DNA of 64,000 nt from an uncultured Eubacteriales bacterium (lineage in GTDB: Bacteria; Bacillota; Clostridia; Oscillospirales; Acutalibacteraceae). The stretch spans positions 124,001 through 188,000 of the forward strand of contig CAKSHJ010000001.1 in NCBI GenBank assembly GCA_934457095.1, written 5' to 3'. The position numbers and the translations under genes were made by a program. The notes beneath the pieces were generated by a model that did no database searches, was not told the origin of the DNA, and saw nothing but the letters and a program-made list of their open reading frames with translations. This document shows positions 18,082 through 27,095 of the stretch, one piece after another; the stretch's first letter is position 1, and every line of letters begins with the position of its first letter.

Positions 18082-18110
18082 AAAAAAACGGCCGCAAAAA
18101 CAGCCGCCCT
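18082..18110 (-). terminator. Terminator after the U32 gene
   Basis: Minus-strand stem CGGCTG/CGGCCG (one T-G pair) with a 6-base loop, followed by seven T residues, located between the U32 stop codon and the recJ promoter. Confidence 0.75.
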
Positions 18111-18118
18111 TTCAAATT

Positions 18119-19363
18119 TCAAAAAGTATGTGATTCCTCCCGCCGTTTTCTCAAAACAGCGCCCGGCGGTATAACCCGGTCACACTTAGCAAACAGCGTC
18201 ATCGCAGCGTGCGGCGCCGAAGAAATCGCATTTCCCTGCTCGTCAAAAAGCGCGGTCAAACGCACCCGAAACGGCGGTTCCGCAGGCGAAAGCACATCGG
18301 CAATATCGCCGCAAAAAAAGCGGTTGCGCTGAGAAAGCCTTGCCATACCGTTCTCATAGCCGGTGCAAACCGCAATCACATCATAATGCCGCACATATCC
18401 GCCGGTATCGCAAACCTGCCCGGGCTCCCTGCCAAAATAAAACCCGGTACTATACGGCCTATGACTGATTTTATCCAATTCCTGCACCACCCACGGCGGC
18501 AATTCCTGATCGCTCAGGCAAGCGTCAATGGCGTGGCGGTAAGCATTAACCGTCACCGCGGTATAATACGCAGATTTTGCCCGCCCCTCAATTTTCAGGC
18601 TGGTAATCCCCGCCTGCAACAGCGCGGGCACATGCTCCACCATACACATATCGCGGGAATTAAAAATATAAGCGCCATGCGCGTCCTGAGTAATATCCAT
18701 ATATTCTCCGGGGCGCTTTTTTTCCACCACGGCATATTCCCAGCGGCAAGGTTGCGAGCAATCCCCCCGGTTCGCGTCCCTGCCGTTGAGGTAGGAGGAA
18801 AGCAAACATCTCCCGGAAAAAGACATACACATTGCGCCGTGCACAAACGCTTCTATCTCCAAATCGGGCGGCGTTTTCGCCCGAATTTCGGCAATTTCAG
18901 TCAGCAACAGCTCTCTTGCAAGCACAATGCGCTTTGCGCCCATCTCATAAAGCGCGTTTGCCATAGCATAATTCACAATCCCCGCCTGCGTAGAAATATG
19001 AATCTCGGTTTCAGGCGCATATTGCCGCACCAAATGCAGCACGCCCAAATCGGCCACAATCACAGCGTCCACGCCGCACGCCTGCGCCGCCTCTAAAAAC
19101 GCGGGCAATCTGGCAAGCTCGTCATTGCGGGGCAACGTATTACAAGTCAAATAAACGGGTACATTTTGGGCATGAGCAGTCCGCACCGCCTCCGCAAGCT
19201 GGTCCTGAGAAAAATTCGCCGAAGCGGTACGCATACCGAATTCGCGCCCGGCCAAATACACCGCGTCAGCGCCGTAATTCAAAGCCATTGCAAGGCTCTC
19301 AGCGTCTCCTGCAGGAGCCAACAGCTCCAATCTGGGTTTTAATCTTTGGTATGCCAACTGCAT
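18119..19363 (-). CDS. Peptidase U32 family protein (YrrO/TrhP-like)
   Basis: A 414-residue U32-family protein. The signature with three cysteines is at HGAMCMSFSGRCLLSS followed by GDCSQPCRWEY; the N-terminal LLAPAGDAESLAMALNYGAD is also typical. Bacterial members are now linked to tRNA U34 hydroxylation (TrhP) or rRNA/ubiquinone hydroxylation rather than proteolysis; which applies here is not decidable. It ends a group mltG-U32. Confidence 0.87.
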   Translation of the reverse strand: MQLAYQRLKPRLELLAPAGDAESLAMALNYGADAVYLAGREFGMRTASANFSQDQLAEAVRTAHAQNVPVYLTCNTLPRNDELARLPAFLEAAQACGVDAVIVADLGVLHLVRQYAPETEIHISTQAGIVNYAMANALYEMGAKRIVLARELLLTEIAEIRAKTPPDLEIEAFVHGAMCMSFSGRCLLSSYLNGRDANRGDCSQPCRWEYAVVEKKRPGEYMDITQDAHGAYIFNSRDMCMVEHVPALLQAGITSLKIEGRAKSAYYTAVTVNAYRHAIDACLSDQELPPWVVQELDKISHRPYSTGFYFGREPGQVCDTGGYVRHYDVIAVCTGYENGMARLSQRNRFFCGDIADVLSPAEPPFRVRLTALFDEQGNAISSAPHAAMTLFAKCDRVIPPGAVLRKRREESHTF

Positions 19364-19372
19364 TCTCCTTTT

Positions 19373-20740
19373 CTAAGCAAGTCCAAGCTGCTGCAAATTG
19401 CGCTGATGCTCCTCAAAAGTTTTGGCATAATAGGCCTTGCCGTCCTTATGGCAGAAATAATAATAATCAGTAGTTTTGGGATTAAGCGCAGCGTCAATAG
19501 CGTCCATACCGGGGTTACAAATGGGCCCGGGCGGCAGTCCCTGCACCGAATAGGTATTATAACGACTTTTAAAGCCGTCTCCCTGCGCTGCAACCGCGTC
19601 CTCTTTAGAGTGATACGGATACCAAACGGTGGGGTCAGAGTCAAGAGAAACAATGTCTCTTTGAGCACCGTTTTGCAAACGGTTATGAAAAATCGAAGAA
19701 ATGGTATACATATCGTCGGTATTGGCAGCCTCGGCCTGAATCATAGAAGCCAGCGTAATCACCTGGTCCATACTCAAATTCATCGCGGCAGCCTTATCCT
19801 TCATCTCCTGCGTAATTTTATCCTTATAATTGTTCAGCAGCTTACTCAACGCGTCCACTGCATTCTCCCCGGTATAAAAATCGTAGCTATCGGGGAACAA
19901 ATACCCCTCCAGCAAATAATAGCGTTCCTTATCGTTGGTAATGGCCTTAATGGCGTTATAGCGGTCAAAATACTTAGCGTTATTGGCAGCGGCAAGCACC
20001 TCGTCCACGGTACAAATATTATGCTCCTCCAATTTCTGAGCAATTTGCAGCACGCTCATGCCCTCGGTAAACACAACTCTGGTCGTTTCGTTATCCAAAC
20101 GGTTGGCATTAAGCTGCACATGATTGATCAGCGCCTCATAATCCATATCGCGTTTAATCTCATAAGTACCGTACTGGTAATACCCCTCCGACTTGGTCAT
20201 TTTAGAATAAAGGGCAAAAAAGTGCGGTTTGTCAATCACGCCGCTATCCTTTAAAATTTGCCCCACCTGGTCGCCTGTCGCATTTCTGGGAATCTGAATC
20301 TGCACGGTATCAGCCTCGCGATTCACCGCAAGCATATCGTTTATATTGACCATCGCAAAGCGCGCCAAACTATAACTCAACACCACAATCATCGCCAGCC
20401 ACATCCAAAAAAACAGCCGCCTGTTTTGCTTTGCACGCACCTGCAATTTCCGTTTCAAACCATCCGGCAGCAGCTGCCTAGAAGCAACCGCAGGTTCATA
20501 GCCGCTATTCTGCACATAATCCTCAGGCACATCGGGCACATCGTCCAACCCGGAAATATGCAACCGAAACTCCCGGCGTTTTTGCTCCTGATACTCCCGC
20601 AGCGCCTCCTCCAAAGAAGGAGGCTGCTTGGCAGGCGCAGCCTTTTTAGGAGCCGTCTTTTTCGGCAAGTTTTTTTTCTTCCGCGCACCGGAATTTTTTT
20701 GGTGATTCTTTTGCGTTTCTTTATTTTCCTCTGCGCTCAT
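19373..20740 (-). CDS. mltG: Endolytic murein transglycosylase MltG (YceG-like)
   Basis: Membrane-anchored lytic transglycosylase that cuts nascent glycan strands and sets strand length. The 455-residue protein has a long Lys/Pro/Ala-rich cytoplasmic N-terminus (about 1-100), a membrane helix near 108-128 (RLFFWMWLAMIVVLSYSLA) and an outside catalytic part. The expected catalytic Glu is in ASMIQAEAANTDDMY; GLPPGPICNPG near the end is also conserved. The ATG at 20740 has AAAGGAGGG seven bases upstream and overlaps the cyclo-ligase gene by 20 bp. Confidence 0.93.
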   Translation of the reverse strand: MSAEENKETQKNHQKNSGARKKKNLPKKTAPKKAAPAKQPPSLEEALREYQEQKRREFRLHISGLDDVPDVPEDYVQNSGYEPAVASRQLLPDGLKRKLQVRAKQNRRLFFWMWLAMIVVLSYSLARFAMVNINDMLAVNREADTVQIQIPRNATGDQVGQILKDSGVIDKPHFFALYSKMTKSEGYYQYGTYEIKRDMDYEALINHVQLNANRLDNETTRVVFTEGMSVLQIAQKLEEHNICTVDEVLAAANNAKYFDRYNAIKAITNDKERYYLLEGYLFPDSYDFYTGENAVDALSKLLNNYKDKITQEMKDKAAAMNLSMDQVITLASMIQAEAANTDDMYTISSIFHNRLQNGAQRDIVSLDSDPTVWYPYHSKEDAVAAQGDGFKSRYNTYSVQGLPPGPICNPGMDAIDAALNPKTTDYYYFCHKDGKAYYAKTFEEHQRNLQQLGLA

Positions 20741-21356
20741 ACAGTCCCTCCTTTGCCTCATTTTTCGACCTGCGAATATAATTCTCGGTCACCAAAATAT
20801 CCACCGGGCGGTCAAAATAACCATGCGGCAAATCATACTGCACGCAACCGGTATAACAAACGCCAACGGTCACGCCCCTGTAGCCAGACAAAAACCGGTC
20901 ATAATATCCCTTACCGTACCCCAAACGATAGCCCTTTGCATCAAAACAAAACCCCGGCACAATACAAAACCCATGCGTAAAATCGGTCACCTTGCGGCAA
21001 ACTTCAAATTTAGGCTCCATCACGCCAAAAGTCCCCTTTTCCAAATCGTCCAGCGAGGAAATATAATAAAATTCCATCTCAAAGGTACCGGGCACGCAGC
21101 GCGGCGCAGCAACCAATTTGCCATCGGCCAGCGCGCGCCTTACAATCGAAAAGGTATCCACCTCAATGGGCTTACTAATATACAAAAACACGGTATCTTC
21201 GCTTTGATATTCGGGCAAACCGAACAAATTTTTACGAATCCGCGCATCCATTCTAATTTTTTTTGCTTTCGGCATAGCTTCGCGAACGGTACGATATTTC
21301 AGGCGCAAACGATTCTTAAGCTCTTTAATATTCTCCTTTGGATTTTTCACACGCAT
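20721..21356 (-). CDS. 5-formyltetrahydrofolate cyclo-ligase
   Basis: Converts 5-formyl-THF to 5,10-methenyl-THF with ATP. The family motif YRLGYGKGYYDRFLSG is present, together with basic residues near the N-terminus. At 211 residues it is slightly long because of about 15 extra N-terminal residues. The start at 21356 has GAGGAAG eight bases upstream and overlaps the DJ-1 gene by 10 bp. It overlaps mltG at its other end, so the three genes are probably cotranscribed. Confidence 0.92.
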   Translation of the reverse strand: MRVKNPKENIKELKNRLRLKYRTVREAMPKAKKIRMDARIRKNLFGLPEYQSEDTVFLYISKPIEVDTFSIVRRALADGKLVAAPRCVPGTFEMEFYYISSLDDLEKGTFGVMEPKFEVCRKVTDFTHGFCIVPGFCFDAKGYRLGYGKGYYDRFLSGYRGVTVGVCYTGCVQYDLPHGYFDRPVDILVTENYIRRSKNEAKEGLYERRGK

Positions 21357-21892
21357 TGTATCGACTTCCTCAATAAAGCGGCCTTTTCGCCGCCGCACAT
21401 CACTTCGGCCAATTTCAGTGCAAATTCAACCGCAACGCCCGCGCCCCTGGCGGTCACAATATTCCGGTCGCAGCACACCGCCCGCGGGGTATATACCGCG
21501 CCGGCAAGCTCATCTTCAAAGCCTTCAAAACAGGTAGCGGCAACCCCCTCAAGCAACCCCAAATGCCCCAACACAGAAGGCGCCGCGCAAATCGCGCCAA
21601 TCGGAATCCCCTGTTGTTTACAATGCCGCAAAACCGCCTGCACCGTAGCAGACCGCTCCAAATTGACAGTTCCGGGCATCCCGCCGGGCAAAACGGCAAG
21701 CTGAGTTTCAGCAAGGTCCACCTTGCTCTCCAAAATATCAGCCCGCAAAGCAATCCCATGCGCACCAGTCACGGTATTCTCGTTTGTACCCACCGCCACG
21801 GTCACAACGGGCAATTGCGCCCTGCGCAAAATATCGATCGGCGCAACGGCCTCCATTTCCTCAAAGCCGTCGGCCAAAAAAACATACACCAC
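21347..21892 (-). CDS. DJ-1/PfpI family protein
   Basis: This 181-residue protein has the DJ-1 fold: start VYVFLADGFEEMEAVAPIDI with the conserved Glu, and the nucleophile Cys in PIGAICAAPSVLG. Members are described as protein deglycases, glyoxalases or redox sensors; the role here is open. The start is GTG after GGGGAG. It lies in a close-packed series with tmk upstream and the cyclo-ligase overlapping downstream. Confidence 0.88.
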   Translation of the reverse strand: MVYVFLADGFEEMEAVAPIDILRRAQLPVVTVAVGTNENTVTGAHGIALRADILESKVDLAETQLAVLPGGMPGTVNLERSATVQAVLRHCKQQGIPIGAICAAPSVLGHLGLLEGVAATCFEGFEDELAGAVYTPRAVCCDRNIVTARGAGVAVEFALKLAEVMCGGEKAALLRKSIQCV

Positions 21893-21915
21893 GGTAAATC
21901 TCCCCTACAATATTT

Positions 21916-22575
21916 TCACAAATTCAGCAACAAAAGCATCTCGTCAAACACCTGCTCCACCGGTTTCATCCGGTCATCTTCAGCGCACGCAAGCACCCGC
22001 CAACCCAATTTGCGAGCGCTGTAAAGCGCCGCCTCACGACACCGCTGCAAAAAGGCGATATTACGCTCATGAATATCCTTTCTGTCGTCATTCCCGTCAT
22101 ACCGCCGAGAGAGCAACGCCTGAGAAACCGCCGGCGGCACATCCAAATACAGCACAACATCGGGCCTTGGCAACCCCAACTTGCGGTATTCATAATCCTG
22201 CACCCAATCCATAAAAGCGTCCCATTGGTCACAGGGCAGCTTGGTCATCTGGTAAATAAAATTAGAGGTCACATAACGGTCGGCCACCATACAAACGCCG
22301 TTGTCGTAATCATTTTTCCAAAATTTAACAAAACTGGCATAGCGGTCCACGGCATAAAACGAAGCGGCGGCATAAGCATTCACCTTCTGAGGGTCCAAGC
22401 CAAAATCGCCGTTTAAATACATTTTAACCAAAGCGGAAGAATCCTGGGCATAATCAGGAAAAGAAAGCTGTCTGTACGGTATCCGCCTTTGCAGCAATTC
22501 GCGGCACAAACGCTTGGTCTGCGTCGCCTTCCCGCTGCCGTCAAGACCCTCTATCACAATCAACGGGTATCTCAT
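21916..22575 (-). CDS. tmk: Thymidylate kinase-like dNMP kinase
   Basis: Phosphorylates dTMP to dTDP; 219 residues. P-loop IVIEGLDGSGKATQTKRL, the DRY motif in VADRYVTSNFIYQ, and a LID region SRRYDGNDDRKDIHE are present. The P-loop has Ala where Thr/Ser usually follows the Lys. The start overlaps the thyX stop by 4 bp, placing the kinase straight after the enzyme that makes its substrate. Substrate preference for dTMP is inferred from this pairing and the family. Confidence 0.88.
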   Translation of the reverse strand: MRYPLIVIEGLDGSGKATQTKRLCRELLQRRIPYRQLSFPDYAQDSSALVKMYLNGDFGLDPQKVNAYAAASFYAVDRYASFVKFWKNDYDNGVCMVADRYVTSNFIYQMTKLPCDQWDAFMDWVQDYEYRKLGLPRPDVVLYLDVPPAVSQALLSRRYDGNDDRKDIHERNIAFLQRCREAALYSARKLGWRVLACAEDDRMKPVEQVFDEMLLLLNL

Positions 22576-23363
22576 AGCAACTCCTCGGTCCGGTCATCCT
22601 GCCCCAAATTGCGAAAAAACGCACGCACCCGGGTCATTTCACCGCAGGTCATTTTGCCCTCAGAGCAAGCGCCTCTCACGCAATTAGGCCCAGCGTCTGC
22701 AAACAAATGCGGCGCAACCTCCTTCACCAGCCGCAGCATCTGAACAGCAACCTGACGAATCTCCCATTGCGCGCGTTTACAGCACCGCAGCGCAAAAAAA
22801 TTCATCAAAGCGCGCGCATTCATCGTAACAATCATTTTGGTTTCGCAAGCATTAGGCAACACAAACCGCGCGTCCTCAATGGCCATTTTCTGCGCCAACC
22901 GCAGCGCAGTTTTCTCATCCTTCCCCTTTTCCATCAGCGCCTGCGCATGCTGCCGGGTCAAAATCTCGGTCAATTCCTCATACTGTTGTCTGTCCTGCTC
23001 CATGGCCTGCAAAAACACCGCCTTTGCGCGCTCATTTTCGGCAATATGCGGCGGCACCACATAATCAAAATCAAACTCTGTAACATAACGTTGACTCTGC
23101 ACGCTAAAGGAAGCGATTCTATGCCGGGTAATCTGGGCAAGCAACGCTCTGGAAACACCCTGAATCCCAAAAGTAAACACCGCATGCTCCATCGGGCTTT
23201 CATGCCCGATCTGCGCAAGCATATCCACAAAACCGGCAATTTTTTCGGGCGTCAAATCCTCTTGAATCCGTTCAATTTCAGCAGGAGAATAGCACAATTT
23301 CGCAGCGGAGGCAATATGCATCTCCGGCAAAGGGGTATGCGCCAATAAAGTTACTGTGGCCAT
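22572..23363 (-). CDS. thyX: Flavin-dependent thymidylate synthase
   Basis: Makes dTMP from dUMP using FAD and methylene-THF, replacing ThyA. The 263-residue protein carries the ThyX motif at residues 80-93, RHRIASFSVQSQRY (consensus RHRxxSxxxxSxR). C-terminal NCVRGACSEGKMTCGEM is a cysteine-containing extension. The ATG at 23363 has GAGGA seven bases upstream. A consensus-like promoter drives the thyX-tmk group. Confidence 0.96.
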   Translation of the reverse strand: MATVTLLAHTPLPEMHIASAAKLCYSPAEIERIQEDLTPEKIAGFVDMLAQIGHESPMEHAVFTFGIQGVSRALLAQITRHRIASFSVQSQRYVTEFDFDYVVPPHIAENERAKAVFLQAMEQDRQQYEELTEILTRQHAQALMEKGKDEKTALRLAQKMAIEDARFVLPNACETKMIVTMNARALMNFFALRCCKRAQWEIRQVAVQMLRLVKEVAPHLFADAGPNCVRGACSEGKMTCGEMTRVRAFFRNLGQDDRTEELL

Positions 23364-23400
23364 ATCAAAATCCTCATTCAAATTCACAATTCTAAAATCA

Positions 23401-23429
23401 ATTATAACACAAAACAAAACACAATGCAA
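23401..23429 (-). promoter_or_regulatory. Sigma-A promoter of thyX
   Basis: Minus-strand TTGCAT, 17-base spacer, TATAAT, ending 37 bases before the thyX start codon. Confidence 0.85.
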
Positions 23430-23573
23430 TTTGAGATTTTAAGACGAATCTTCTAAGAAAAAGCAGGTATCTTTTCACAAATATCTGCAAAGAATACAAA
23501 ATGGGTGGCAGCTTACGGGAAATGAAATCTGCAGCCCCCAAAAATTTTTCACTGTCAAAAAGCAACCTAACCG

Positions 23574-23622
23574 CAAAAAAAAGGCACGCTCCCCTGCAAA
23601 AACAGAGGGCGTGTCTTTTTGC
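23574..23622 (-). terminator. Terminator after fbp
   Basis: Minus-strand imperfect stem (GACACGCCCTCTG with CAGGGGAGCGTGCC) and 6-base loop followed by eight T residues, beginning a few bases after the fbp stop. The 200-bp gap to thyX holds nothing else I can see. Confidence 0.75.
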
Positions 23623-23626
23623 AAAT

Positions 23627-25552
23627 TCATTCCTGCCCTGCAACCAGCAAACCTTTTTTATAAGCGGTCAGCAGCAAAGACAAATCATAAATAGCATTGC
23701 TGATATCCTGACCAATATCGGTATCCAAAATCAGCAGCCTGGTCCCGTTCGTCTCAAAAAACTCAGAGCTCGATTCAATATCCACATAACGTTCAATGGC
23801 CTCCTGCGTACCGCAAAAAGGCGTATGAGAAACGATCCGCATCCCGCGGGAATTATAAATAAGCGTATACCCTGCAATCCCGGTCGTTTTCTGGTAAGCC
23901 TTACAAAAGCCGCCGTCAATCACAATAAGCTTACCGCCGGCCTTAATAGGGCTCTCGCCTTTCATAGCTTTCACGGGCACATGCCCGTTAATAATATGAG
24001 AAAAGCCCTGCGCCAATTCAAATTCGCGCAAAATTTTACAGCAAACCTCCTCCTGCTCACAAAAGGTATAATAAGGGTCTTTCTCCTCCACCCAAGCGGC
24101 CTTATCGGCAATAAACATGCGCTCAAAGGTAGTCATTCTGGCCTTACCAAACAGCGGAGAAGTTTTACCGCACCACAAATACCACACAAAATCGCCATAG
24201 CGCAGCTTTTCATCGGGTTTCGCGGTAAAATACGCCCTGCGCGTAATGCGGTCGCAAAGGTCAAGCAGCGCCTTCCCGCGGTATTGCTCCCCTTCAAATT
24301 CCAGCGGCGCAAATTCCCCCTGCGGCGTCATCGGCACGCAGGCATGAAAAAGCAAATTCTGATTAAACCGCTTATAAATACTACCGTAATCGTACAAAAA
24401 TTTCATATGCCTATGCAGGCGGTCGCTCTCGGTAAAAGCCCGTACCAAACCGTCAAGCACAGCCTGCTCCTGGTCTGTCAGCGCATACGGATTTTCCGGG
24501 TCAATGGTCGGAAAATCCACAGTAGAAAGCGCATAGGTATTGCCGCCAATGGAAATGCTCCGGTTTTCATAGTCAATTTTATGCAGCAAAAGCCGCTCCT
24601 GCATCTCATACTCCGGGTGACGGGCAATGACCTGCGCCTCGGTTTTAAACAAAATCACAGCAATGGCGCGGTGCATCGCCTCATGCGTAGTTTCGCAATC
24701 GGAGTAAACCTCCTTTGCAAACAGGGTCAGCGGACGCAAACTAATCCCATACCCGCCCTCCAGCGTATCCAAGCGTTTATGAGAAACGCTGGTTTTCACG
24801 ACCGTAGCAACGCAAGCGGGGTGGCCGGTAGAAGCGCCCATCCACAAAATATCATGGTTCCCCCACTGAATATCAACGGCATGGTGCTGCATAAGCATAT
24901 CCATAATACTATCGGCTCTGGGGCCGCGGTCAAAAATATCGCCCACAATATGCAAATGGTCCACCGCCAAGCGTTTAATCGAGCTTGCCAGCGCAACAAT
25001 AAACTCATCGGCATTATGCAAATTAATAATCGTATCCATAATATTGCCGTAATAAGCCTCCTGGTTACCGTCGCCCTCCACAGAATGCAGCAGCTCATCA
25101 ATAATATAGCTAAACTCTTTGGGCAGCGCCTTCCTCACTTTCGAGCGCGTATATTTCGAAGCCACCAGCTTACAAATAGCAATCAGACGATTCAAAGTCA
25201 GTTTATACCAATCGCCCAAATCCCGGTTCTGCCCATGCAGAATCTCCAGCCGTTCCTCCGGGTAATAAATCAGCGTGCAAAGCTCAGCGCGCTCCCGCTC
25301 GCTCAGCAACTGCCCGAAAATACTATCCACCTTCTCATGAATAACGCCGGAACAGTTGTTCAAAATATGATAAAACGCCTCATACTCGCCATGCAAATCA
25401 CTCATAAAATGCTCGGTCCCCTTGGGCAAATTCAAAATCGCCTTGAGGTTGATCATCTCGGTACAAACAGACTGCACCGTAGGGTATTTTTCAGAAAGCA
25501 AAGTAAGATATTTCAGTTCCTGCTTAGAAAAACGGCAATCCTCCAACTCCAT
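23627..25552 (-). CDS. fbp: Fructose-1,6-bisphosphatase, class III
   Basis: Gluconeogenic phosphatase of the Firmicute-specific class III, a metallophosphoesterase. The 641 residues show HFMSDLHGEYEAF, VGDIFDRGPRAD and QWGNHDILWMGA, the metal-binding motifs, and INGHVPVKAMKGESP. Length matches the family (about 640-670). The ATG at 25552 has GGAAGGAG eight bases upstream. exoA ends 20 bp upstream, so the two are probably cotranscribed. Confidence 0.96.
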   Translation of the reverse strand: MELEDCRFSKQELKYLTLLSEKYPTVQSVCTEMINLKAILNLPKGTEHFMSDLHGEYEAFYHILNNCSGVIHEKVDSIFGQLLSERERAELCTLIYYPEERLEILHGQNRDLGDWYKLTLNRLIAICKLVASKYTRSKVRKALPKEFSYIIDELLHSVEGDGNQEAYYGNIMDTIINLHNADEFIVALASSIKRLAVDHLHIVGDIFDRGPRADSIMDMLMQHHAVDIQWGNHDILWMGASTGHPACVATVVKTSVSHKRLDTLEGGYGISLRPLTLFAKEVYSDCETTHEAMHRAIAVILFKTEAQVIARHPEYEMQERLLLHKIDYENRSISIGGNTYALSTVDFPTIDPENPYALTDQEQAVLDGLVRAFTESDRLHRHMKFLYDYGSIYKRFNQNLLFHACVPMTPQGEFAPLEFEGEQYRGKALLDLCDRITRRAYFTAKPDEKLRYGDFVWYLWCGKTSPLFGKARMTTFERMFIADKAAWVEEKDPYYTFCEQEEVCCKILREFELAQGFSHIINGHVPVKAMKGESPIKAGGKLIVIDGGFCKAYQKTTGIAGYTLIYNSRGMRIVSHTPFCGTQEAIERYVDIESSSEFFETNGTRLLILDTDIGQDISNAIYDLSLLLTAYKKGLLVAGQE

Positions 25553-25572
25553 GCAACAAGGCTCCTTCCAAA

Positions 25573-26349
25573 TCAAATTTGCGTCTGCAGCGCGTCATCA
25601 TCCAGCAGCAGCCCCACCGGACAGTGGTCGCTGCCCAAAATCCCGTCATAAATCAGGCTATCGCGCAAACAAGAGCGCAGCCTGCGCGAGAGCACAAAAT
25701 AATCAATCCGCCACCCGGCATTATTCTCCCTTGCATGAAACAAATACGACCACCAGGTATAAGCGCCGGTTTTGTCCGGGTACAATTCGCGGAACGAATC
25801 CACAAACCCGCTCTGCAAAAGCTGCGTAAATTTCCCCCGTTCCTGCTCCGAAAACCCCGCGTTTCCCACATTGGTCTTGGGGTTTTTCAAATCAATTTCA
25901 CGGTGAGCCACATTCAAATCGCCGCACAAAACCACCGGCTTACGCCTGTCCAAATCAAGCAAATAATCACGAAAATCGTCCTCCCACTTCATGCGGTAAT
26001 CCAACCGGGCAAGCCCCCTCTGCGCATTGGGCGTATACACATTCACCAAAAAAAACCGGTCAAATTCCAGCGTAATGGCACGGCCCTCTCCGGCATGAGC
26101 GGCATTGCCAATATCATACGCCACCGAAAGCGGCGTATATCTGGTAAACACCGCCGTCCCGGAATACCCCTTTTTCTCGGCGCTGTTCCAAAACTGCTCA
26201 TAACCGGGCAGCAAAATCTCCGCCTGTCCCTGCTGCATTTTAGTCTCCTGCACACAAAAAACATCCGCCTGTTCGCACTCAAAAAATTCCATAAACCCCT
26301 TTGTCAAACAAGCCCTCAGGCCGTTCACATTCCAAGAAATAAGCTTAAT
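25573..26349 (-). CDS. exoA: Exodeoxyribonuclease III / AP endonuclease, likely ATT start
   Basis: Base-excision-repair AP endonuclease of 258 residues. Conserved pieces: KLISWNVNGLRAC at the start, FCVQETKMQ, CGDLNVAHREIDLKNP, RIDYFVLS and SDHCPVGL. The family start aligns with an ATT codon at 26349. The only normal start further upstream in frame, ATG at 26403, lies before the predicted promoter -10 element and would not be in the message; the next in-frame GTG would remove the catalytic Asn. A G-rich run GGGGGG is about eight bases before the ATT. Confidence 0.9.
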   Translation of the reverse strand: MKLISWNVNGLRACLTKGFMEFFECEQADVFCVQETKMQQGQAEILLPGYEQFWNSAEKKGYSGTAVFTRYTPLSVAYDIGNAAHAGEGRAITLEFDRFFLVNVYTPNAQRGLARLDYRMKWEDDFRDYLLDLDRRKPVVLCGDLNVAHREIDLKNPKTNVGNAGFSEQERGKFTQLLQSGFVDSFRELYPDKTGAYTWWSYLFHARENNAGWRIDYFVLSRRLRSCLRDSLIYDGILGSDHCPVGLLLDDDALQTQI

Positions 26350-26382
26350 AACCGCCGCCCCCCATCCAAAGTTCTCAAAAAT

Positions 26383-26410
26383 ATTATACCACGCCGGCAG
26401 CAAAAGTCAA
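26383..26410 (-). promoter_or_regulatory. Sigma-A promoter of exoA-fbp
   Basis: Minus-strand TTGACT, 16-base spacer, extended TGG-TATAAT. The expected transcript begins near 26376, about 27 bases before the proposed ATT start. It is divergent from the cyclophilin promoter. Confidence 0.8.
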
Positions 26411-26426
26411 AACAAGAGCAAAAGCC

Positions 26427-26455
26427 TTGAACTCACAGCGCAAACGTATTATAAT
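26427..26455 (+). promoter_or_regulatory. Sigma-A promoter of the cyclophilin gene
   Basis: TTGAAC, 17-base spacer, TATAAT, ending 34 bases before the start codon. Confidence 0.85.
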
Positions 26456-26489
26456 AAAGCATATCAAACAACACGGAGGAAACAAAACC

Positions 26490-27017
26490 ATGAACAATCC
26501 CATCGTCACATTCCAAACCAACCAAGGCGTCATCCAAGCAGAACTATACCCGCAAATCGCACCCAACACAGTGCACAATTTCATCTCGCTGGTCAAAAGC
26601 GGCTTTTACAACGGCCTGATTTTCCACCGAGTGATCCCGGAATTCATGATACAAGGCGGAGACCCCCGGGGCACGGGCACAGGCGGCCCGGGCTACAGCA
26701 TCCGCGGAGAATTCATCATGAACGGCTTTGAAAACGAGCTGTTACACAAACGCGGCGTCCTCTCCATGGCAAGAGCACAAAACCCAAACAGCGCCGGCTC
26801 CCAATTTTTCATCATGGTAGCCGATTCCCCGCATTTAAACGCGCAGTACGCCTCCTTCGGCAAAGTCATCAAGGGCATGGAAGCCGTAGACAAAATCGTA
26901 TCGGCGCAGCGCGACCGCACCGACCGGCCATTGGAAGAACAAATCATCGAAAAAGCCACGGTAGAAACCTTCGGAATAGACTACCCGGAACCGGAGGTCA
27001 TCCGCAGCCCCTTTTAA
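26490..27017 (+). CDS. Cyclophilin-type peptidyl-prolyl cis-trans isomerase
   Basis: Cytoplasmic cyclophilin of 175 residues that speeds proline isomerisation in protein folding; no signal peptide. The core runs from QGVIQAELYPQIAPNTVHNF through LIFHRVIPEFMIQGGDPRG (catalytic Arg in FHRV) to NSAGSQFFIMVADSPHLN. The ATG at 26490 has GGAGGA nine bases upstream. Codons end mostly in C or A, unlike the plus-strand genes after 29.7 kb. Confidence 0.95.
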   Translation: MNNPIVTFQTNQGVIQAELYPQIAPNTVHNFISLVKSGFYNGLIFHRVIPEFMIQGGDPRGTGTGGPGYSIRGEFIMNGFENELLHKRGVLSMARAQNPNSAGSQFFIMVADSPHLNAQYASFGKVIKGMEAVDKIVSAQRDRTDRPLEEQIIEKATVETFGIDYPEPEVIRSPF

Positions 27018-27032
27018 AAAAACAACACTTCC

Positions 27033-27068
27033 AAAAAAGCAGCGATTTCCGGTCTGCGGCTTTTTTAT
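27033..27068 (+). terminator. Probable terminator after the cyclophilin gene
   Basis: AAAAAAGCAG and CTGCggCTTTTTT form a stem with a small bulge, followed by ATTTTT. The outer stem is A/T pairs, so it may work in either direction. Confidence 0.65.
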
Positions 27069-27095
27069 TTTTGGCGGGAAGGCAGGTAAGTTCAC

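Noticed and set aside
23501..25651. Very long open frame opposite fbp (about 716 codons)
   Set aside because: Same reasons: antisense to a clear fbp, no family resemblance, shadow-like composition.
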